Below, in pieces: positions 45,601 through 51,600 of a DNA stretch of 64,000 nt (positions within the stretch are counted from its first letter, which is position 1; every line of letters begins with the position of its first letter). The position numbers were made by a program, and so were the translations under genes. Origin of the DNA: Symsagittifera roscoffensis (lineage: Eukaryota; Xenacoelomorpha; Acoela; Convolutidae). The notes beneath the pieces are model-generated. The model saw only the letters and a program-made list of their open reading frames with translations, was not told the origin of the DNA and ran no database searches. The stretch is from NCBI RefSeq assembly GCF_963678635.1, contig NC_087069.1, positions 52,214,938 through 52,278,937 of the forward strand, read 5' to 3'.

Positions 45601-48600
45601 TCAGACACGATCGACAGCGCGAGCTGAGTTCAAAAGCCTCAGGCAGGGCGAAAGGGAGGACCTGAAGGACTTCTCCCGGCGAGTGCGATCAGTGGGCGAA
45701 GTAGCGAATGCGAATATGCCAGTGCAGATTCGAGACGATATGAATCGTGAGCAGTTCATCGATGGGATATTCGATGCGGATCTACAGGAGCTACTTCTAC
45801 GAGAAGATTTCGTTAGCTTTGGTTAAGCTGTGGGCTCGAGCCCAAGCACTAGAGATGGCTAGTAGGACAGCCAGGCTGCGCAACAGAAGACGTCCTAATG
45901 CTGTTCGGGAAATGCACGATATTCCAGAGATAGAATCCGGAGTTATCGGCGACGAATTGCAAGCAGGCGGGGCTCAACAACTGCGAGCGGACCTGACGAG
46001 TTGGCAGAAAAATACAGATCAGCGGCTAGATCAGATTGTGACACAGGTGCAGAGACAGGGGTCGCAGCAGAATGATCTAGCGAAACAACTGGAAATTCAG
46101 AACTCGAGACATGATGATGTGATGACACAGATGCAGAGCAACATGGCTATGATGGGAAAGTTAGTTAATTCGTTTACCCCTACTCCGAACCCCGATGGCC
46201 GACCCCAACAGGAGACTCCTCCCCAGTCGAGGCAGTTGTTCGAGTCGGGAGGAAACAGTCAGAACAGTGCGGCCAATGGTGCTGGCCGATGCGGTTTGAA
46301 GAACCCATGGACCCAGGGTGCTTGTTTTGGTTGTGGACAGGTGGGCCACATTGCGAAAGGCTGTCCCGCAAAAAGTGCGAACCATTTAAACTACCAGGGG
46401 CCGGGACAGTAGACGAGTTCGAGAGAGGCTTTGTTCCGGCCGAATATAAGAAGCAACGAGGTGTCAGACGACCTCCAGCGACAGTTGAGGATCCCAGACG
46501 GATCATCGAGACTGAGCGAATGCGTGAAGACAAATGTGAAGGTGATTCGATCCTCGACAGGGAGCATGTGAGGACAATATTGAAGCGTCGGCCACGAACC
46601 ACAGATAATGCGAATGATACAGGCGCGATCCACAATCGCCAAACAAAGATGAGATACGAGTGCGTGGGTATTAGTCATTGGACGAATGATCCGTACGGAG
46701 CCTATGTGGATGCTTGCGTTGGAGGAACGAACATGGACACGTTATTGGACACGGGGGCCACAACGAATTTGATCCGAAGCGACAAGGCTCGAAAAATTGT
46801 TGATGGACCGGAGATAAAACTGTACAGGGGTCACTTGGAGACAGCGGACGGAAAGAGAGTCGCTGTTGTTGGTTGCATAACAACAAAATTGAAGTTAGGT
46901 GTCATCAATGATGAAATCGAGGCTCTGGTGGTACCCGAACTGAATGACGAGATGGTAATCGGTCTTAGATCCCTGAGAGGGTACAAATGTTCGTTAGAAT
47001 TCAGCAGAGACAACTTGTGGACGGGCCCTACGGAAGGATCGGTTGTGCCAGTGTTTTATAAGCCTCCCCAGCTGGTCCCCCGAGTTCCCCCAGACCCAGG
47101 AGGGAAGAACAACTTGGAAGCGAATCGGTGGGATAGACCAATTCTGACAAATAATATGTCCAGCGATGTACTGGACGAAATTCCAGAGGGTTGGCCAGTC
47201 AACTATGAGAGTCACAGTGTAAATATGCTCCATGATAACGAAGCTGAAGACTATGACATGTATGGATGCCCCAAGCCAGTATCGTTAGAGGAAGCACTGA
47301 GAAGGACTCGTGGCGGAGGTCGATCAGATATGGTTGCAGTGTTTCAAGAGACAGAGGTGGGCGATGAAGACAACAGCGACGCGATTCGATGGGAACGAAC
47401 GAAAGAAGAAATTGCGACGATGCAGAAAGAAGACGAAGCGATTGCGCAAGTGTTCTACTGGGCGGGAACGGCAGACGAGACGAGCGATATGCCTTCTTTG
47501 GGAACCAACCTCATTCCGAAGGGACAGGCAATTCAGTACGGACCTGAGGCACTAGCGTACTGGTCGAGATGGGATGAGCTCAGTATTCGAGGTGGAATAC
47601 TTTACAAGAAATGGTTCCAGGGAGATGGGTCAAAACCGACACTTTTGACCGTTGTTCCAGCAAGGGGACGGAAGGAAATTCTGGGACAGTTTGAGTCGAT
47701 GGAGACCAGTAGAGGACAGCTTGCAACCGAGAAGATATTGGCGAGGATACGACAAAGATTTTGGTGGCCGACGATGAGGACGGATGTCGAAAGAAAAGAC
47801 CAGTGGTGCTTAAGCCAGGCAGCACAGAATGTCTGCGGGAAAAGGAAGCGAGCTGCGGTTCAAGCTCCACTTGATCCTGGAATCAGATTCAGCACGGTGA
47901 CTGGATGTATTGGGTCCAATGATGATGGCGACGCAGACGAAAACGAAGCACGTACTTGTGAAGATGGACATGTTCACGATGTATGCGATTGCGGTCCCTC
48001 TTGTGTCGACAGATGCAGCAGACGTGGCTCAAACAATTGTGGAATATTGGGTACTGAAGTTTGGGACTCCCAATGTTTTGCGTACGGACCAAGGGAAAGT
48101 CTTTGGCAGTGAACTGATCAAGGAGATGTGCCGACTCTTGGGAATTGACCTAACTGCGACTTTGCCCTACAAGCCTGAAGGCAGGGAGTTTACAGGGCGA
48201 TATAATGAAAGGATGGCAAAGGTGGTTTCAAAGTACTGTGCGGAGAATCCAAAGACGTGGGATACGATGTTACCGTATCTGAGTTTTGTGTACAACTCGA
48301 CGGTTCATCGGACGATGGGAGCTACGCCGTTTAGTTTGGTTCACGGACAGGAATGCCAATACCTTATTGACCTCTTCTACGCGAAACCTCACGATGAAGT
48401 GTTGACGAAGGATGGCTTTGCGGAGGAACTTGACGAGTTGTTCCGAGATGCTCATAGCAGTGCGAGAGAAATTGTTGGTACGGATCAACGTAGACAGGAG
48501 GACCAGTACTGGAAGAAAGTTAATGGGGAAACCTACACAGCTGGCGATAAACTATGGGTGTGGGCGAAGGAAAGGTTCAAGTCGAGGAAGCACTTTGATC

Positions 48601-51600
48601 CATGGGAAGGACCTTACATTGTACTAGCGGGAATATCGGAAGTAAACTACAAGGTGGCGAAGGAATCAACTCCGAGCAAAGTGAAATTGAAGCGATTTAA
48701 TGAAGAGACGGTACCGTCAGAGGGGGCCACAACGAGCAAGCGACCGACGCCTTATCGGTCGGTTAGTTTCTTCGATGACCGGGAGATGTATGATTAAAAC
48801 GAGTTGTTGTGGGCGAACAACCGGGGGGGTTTTAGTCATGACCCAGGTCCAAAAGATGTACCAGTGAGATTGTTGCCTGTGAGAAATCAAGCGGAAGAGC
48901 AACAAGTGAACCCACCTGGGCGAAATGTGCGAAACAGGGCGATGCCCGAACACTTTGCTGATCCACCTCAACGAATGATGGATGTGGCTAGGAGGGAAGA
49001 TGCGATTGAGACGTACGATGCGACGGAGCTCGAGGCCAGAAGGGAAGAAGAGCCTGCGAATCTACCGAGTGAGGCGGAAGGCAGACCCCCGGGAGCGCCG
49101 ATGGCTGCTGAACCAGTGATGGAAATTGGCACCGCAGACGATGGCGGTCGGCCAACTCGAGTAAGGAAACCACCTGTGAGGTTTGGAATCGACGAGTTTG
49201 TGAGTTAAAACCTACATTAGTAAACTGTCTCTGTTTTATCTCATTAGTTGGTGCTTCTTGTTATCTGAGTGCGATCCCACCTAAGGGTTTTGTGCGGATT
49301 TTGAACATTGATGATTACGAATAGGAAAGGGTTGGATCGTACCATGAAGAGTAAATTAATTCAGTTACGTCCCTTCTAAGGTTACTCTTTGTGCTATATC
49401 ATTGTTTACTTAACGGGGACTAACTGTTGGGTCCGGGGTATTTTAAGGGAAAACGACTAAGTGTTAGGGAGCGCGGCGAATCGAAGAGTTATGTAACTCA
49501 TCATTAGGCCTTGTTAGGAGTTACTTTTAGCAATATTCGGGAGAATAATAGACTAGAAGGGAAGATGTAGAATTGGTGATTCTACTGTATTACATGCTAT
49601 AGTAACCTGAGCGTAAGATTGATTCGTCATTAGGTTAAGAATGAATTAAACTGGTATTTGCTTAAGTTCATGGAATTAATCCCCTTCTAAGCAAAAATAG
49701 GCAATGGACTAGCTCCCAGCAGCTCTCCCCAACTCGGGAGCTACCGGGGCGAACTTTTTGAAATTTAGTGGGTTGATACTAGAGATGATTTGACCCGGAC
49801 ATGCAAAGGGCCGGATCCGCTCGACCCCCCGGGGCCGAGTGATAACTGTTCCCGGAAGTGCAAATCGCCCCACCGGAAATCCCTAACTATTGATCCGATT
49901 GAGCTCATTTTTATGTATGTGGTAGCCCTGGATGAGGTAAGCTAAGTCTGAAGCTTCGGAACCCCAAGGTCATCCCGGTCCGATATATGCCCTAAACAAA
50001 CAAACCCCCACCCAATTTTCGGAGGCTATTTCTCGATCCCCAAGGACCCTAGGGAGCTGAAACTTACAGGGATGATAGATAGTTACATGGTCTATCGTAT
50101 GTTAGGATGATGACCCGATTGGGTGATAATGCCGATAAAATGGACCCCTGTAAGTCTTAGTTCCCAGTTGACCTTTTCGGCGCTAATTGACCTTTTCCGG
50201 GAAAAGTGATAATGGACCTTGAAATTGGGATAACTTGGGAAGTATTTGTCAGATATGGATGAAACTTGGTAGATAGGACCCCTATGTGACCTCGAGCCGA
50301 TTATGGGAGATTTGACCCCGGGTTGACCTCTATTTGACCTTTCACGGTTTTAGCCCCAAAACCCTTAAATTCAGCACCGGAAGTTAACCCAAATCATATG
50401 TTTGGTAATCAGGAAGGAAAATGGAGCTATTTTATGGATCTTGGGCGGTGATTAGTAGGTATGGGAGTTTGTTTAGGCATTTCCCTGAATTCGATGAAAT
50501 ATCTTGGTTTAATGTAAAGTGGTATATTTTGGAATTGTTAAGAGTTACCTAAGCAAACATTGGGTTCAATTTAACTTGGTGATTAAACTATTAATAGAAA
50601 TGCGTCAATGGCACAGAAAAGTAGTCGCATATTACTTTGGCGGTATTAACGAGGGAATAGGGGAATTAAATAATCTAAATCTTAGGAATGTACAGGATAT
50701 TCCATTGGCTTCTGGGGGGTGTTTTATTGGCTCAATTGGACCCCGCTTAAGGGAACGTCTTATCCTGAGGTCGATCAGGTTGAAATTTGAATAAGTTACG
50801 TATGGGATTATGATAAACGGGAAATTAAGTTCACTGGGAAATTATCCTGGTCACGGGAAATGGGAAAAGATGCGGGAAAATTAAACAAAGTCCTTGGGCA
50901 TTTGGATAGGCAAACATAGCTTGATTTAAGTTGAAGTTGCACTTGTTTTTTACCTAGCATAGCGTGATCGGCACTTCGGACTTGGTATTTAAGATGGTTT
51001 GTGATGTAGATTTAGAATTGTACGGCACTGCGTAGGAAGCATATAGGTAAATGTTAAGACTTACTAAGGAAATTGTATCTCCAACTGAAACTAAGAGTAA
51101 ATAGACATAAGGAGTTGAGGATACCGGAGGACCTTTAGAAATCAGAACAATTGATACTGAGATAGAGTATAGTTGGTTCTCAGTTAGTTAGAGAACAATT
51201 TGGGCTACGAGTTAAGGTAGTCGCTTTGTTCTGAAAGTAAAGTGGGAACAAGTTGGAAGACTTGTTAACGTGATTAAGTTTGTTAGTGGATATAAGTTAG
51301 GCTATCTAGAGGATAGTGGGATCGTTGTTGAACGATCGATATTGAAAGAAGTTCTCGAGCAGAACGTTAGTTAGTTGGTAAATAGTAAGGCGTTAATTGA
51401 ACTGCAGGGAGCAGAGGGTTAAATAATAGTAATCGCGGACCCATTCCATCGACTGAACGATTAATTTATATTCCAGCCATTTATAGGCTACTCTGTATTT
51501 GGTTATATTTATTTCTTAATTCAGTCTTATTATTGGAATTGTTTTTGCGAGCGACTATTGATTGACGAGTGAGTTACAGTCGGAAGAGCACAGATCACGG

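Noticed and set aside
46391-47233. Antisense ORFs across element B gag-pol
   Set aside because: Shadows of the recognised + strand coding sequence.
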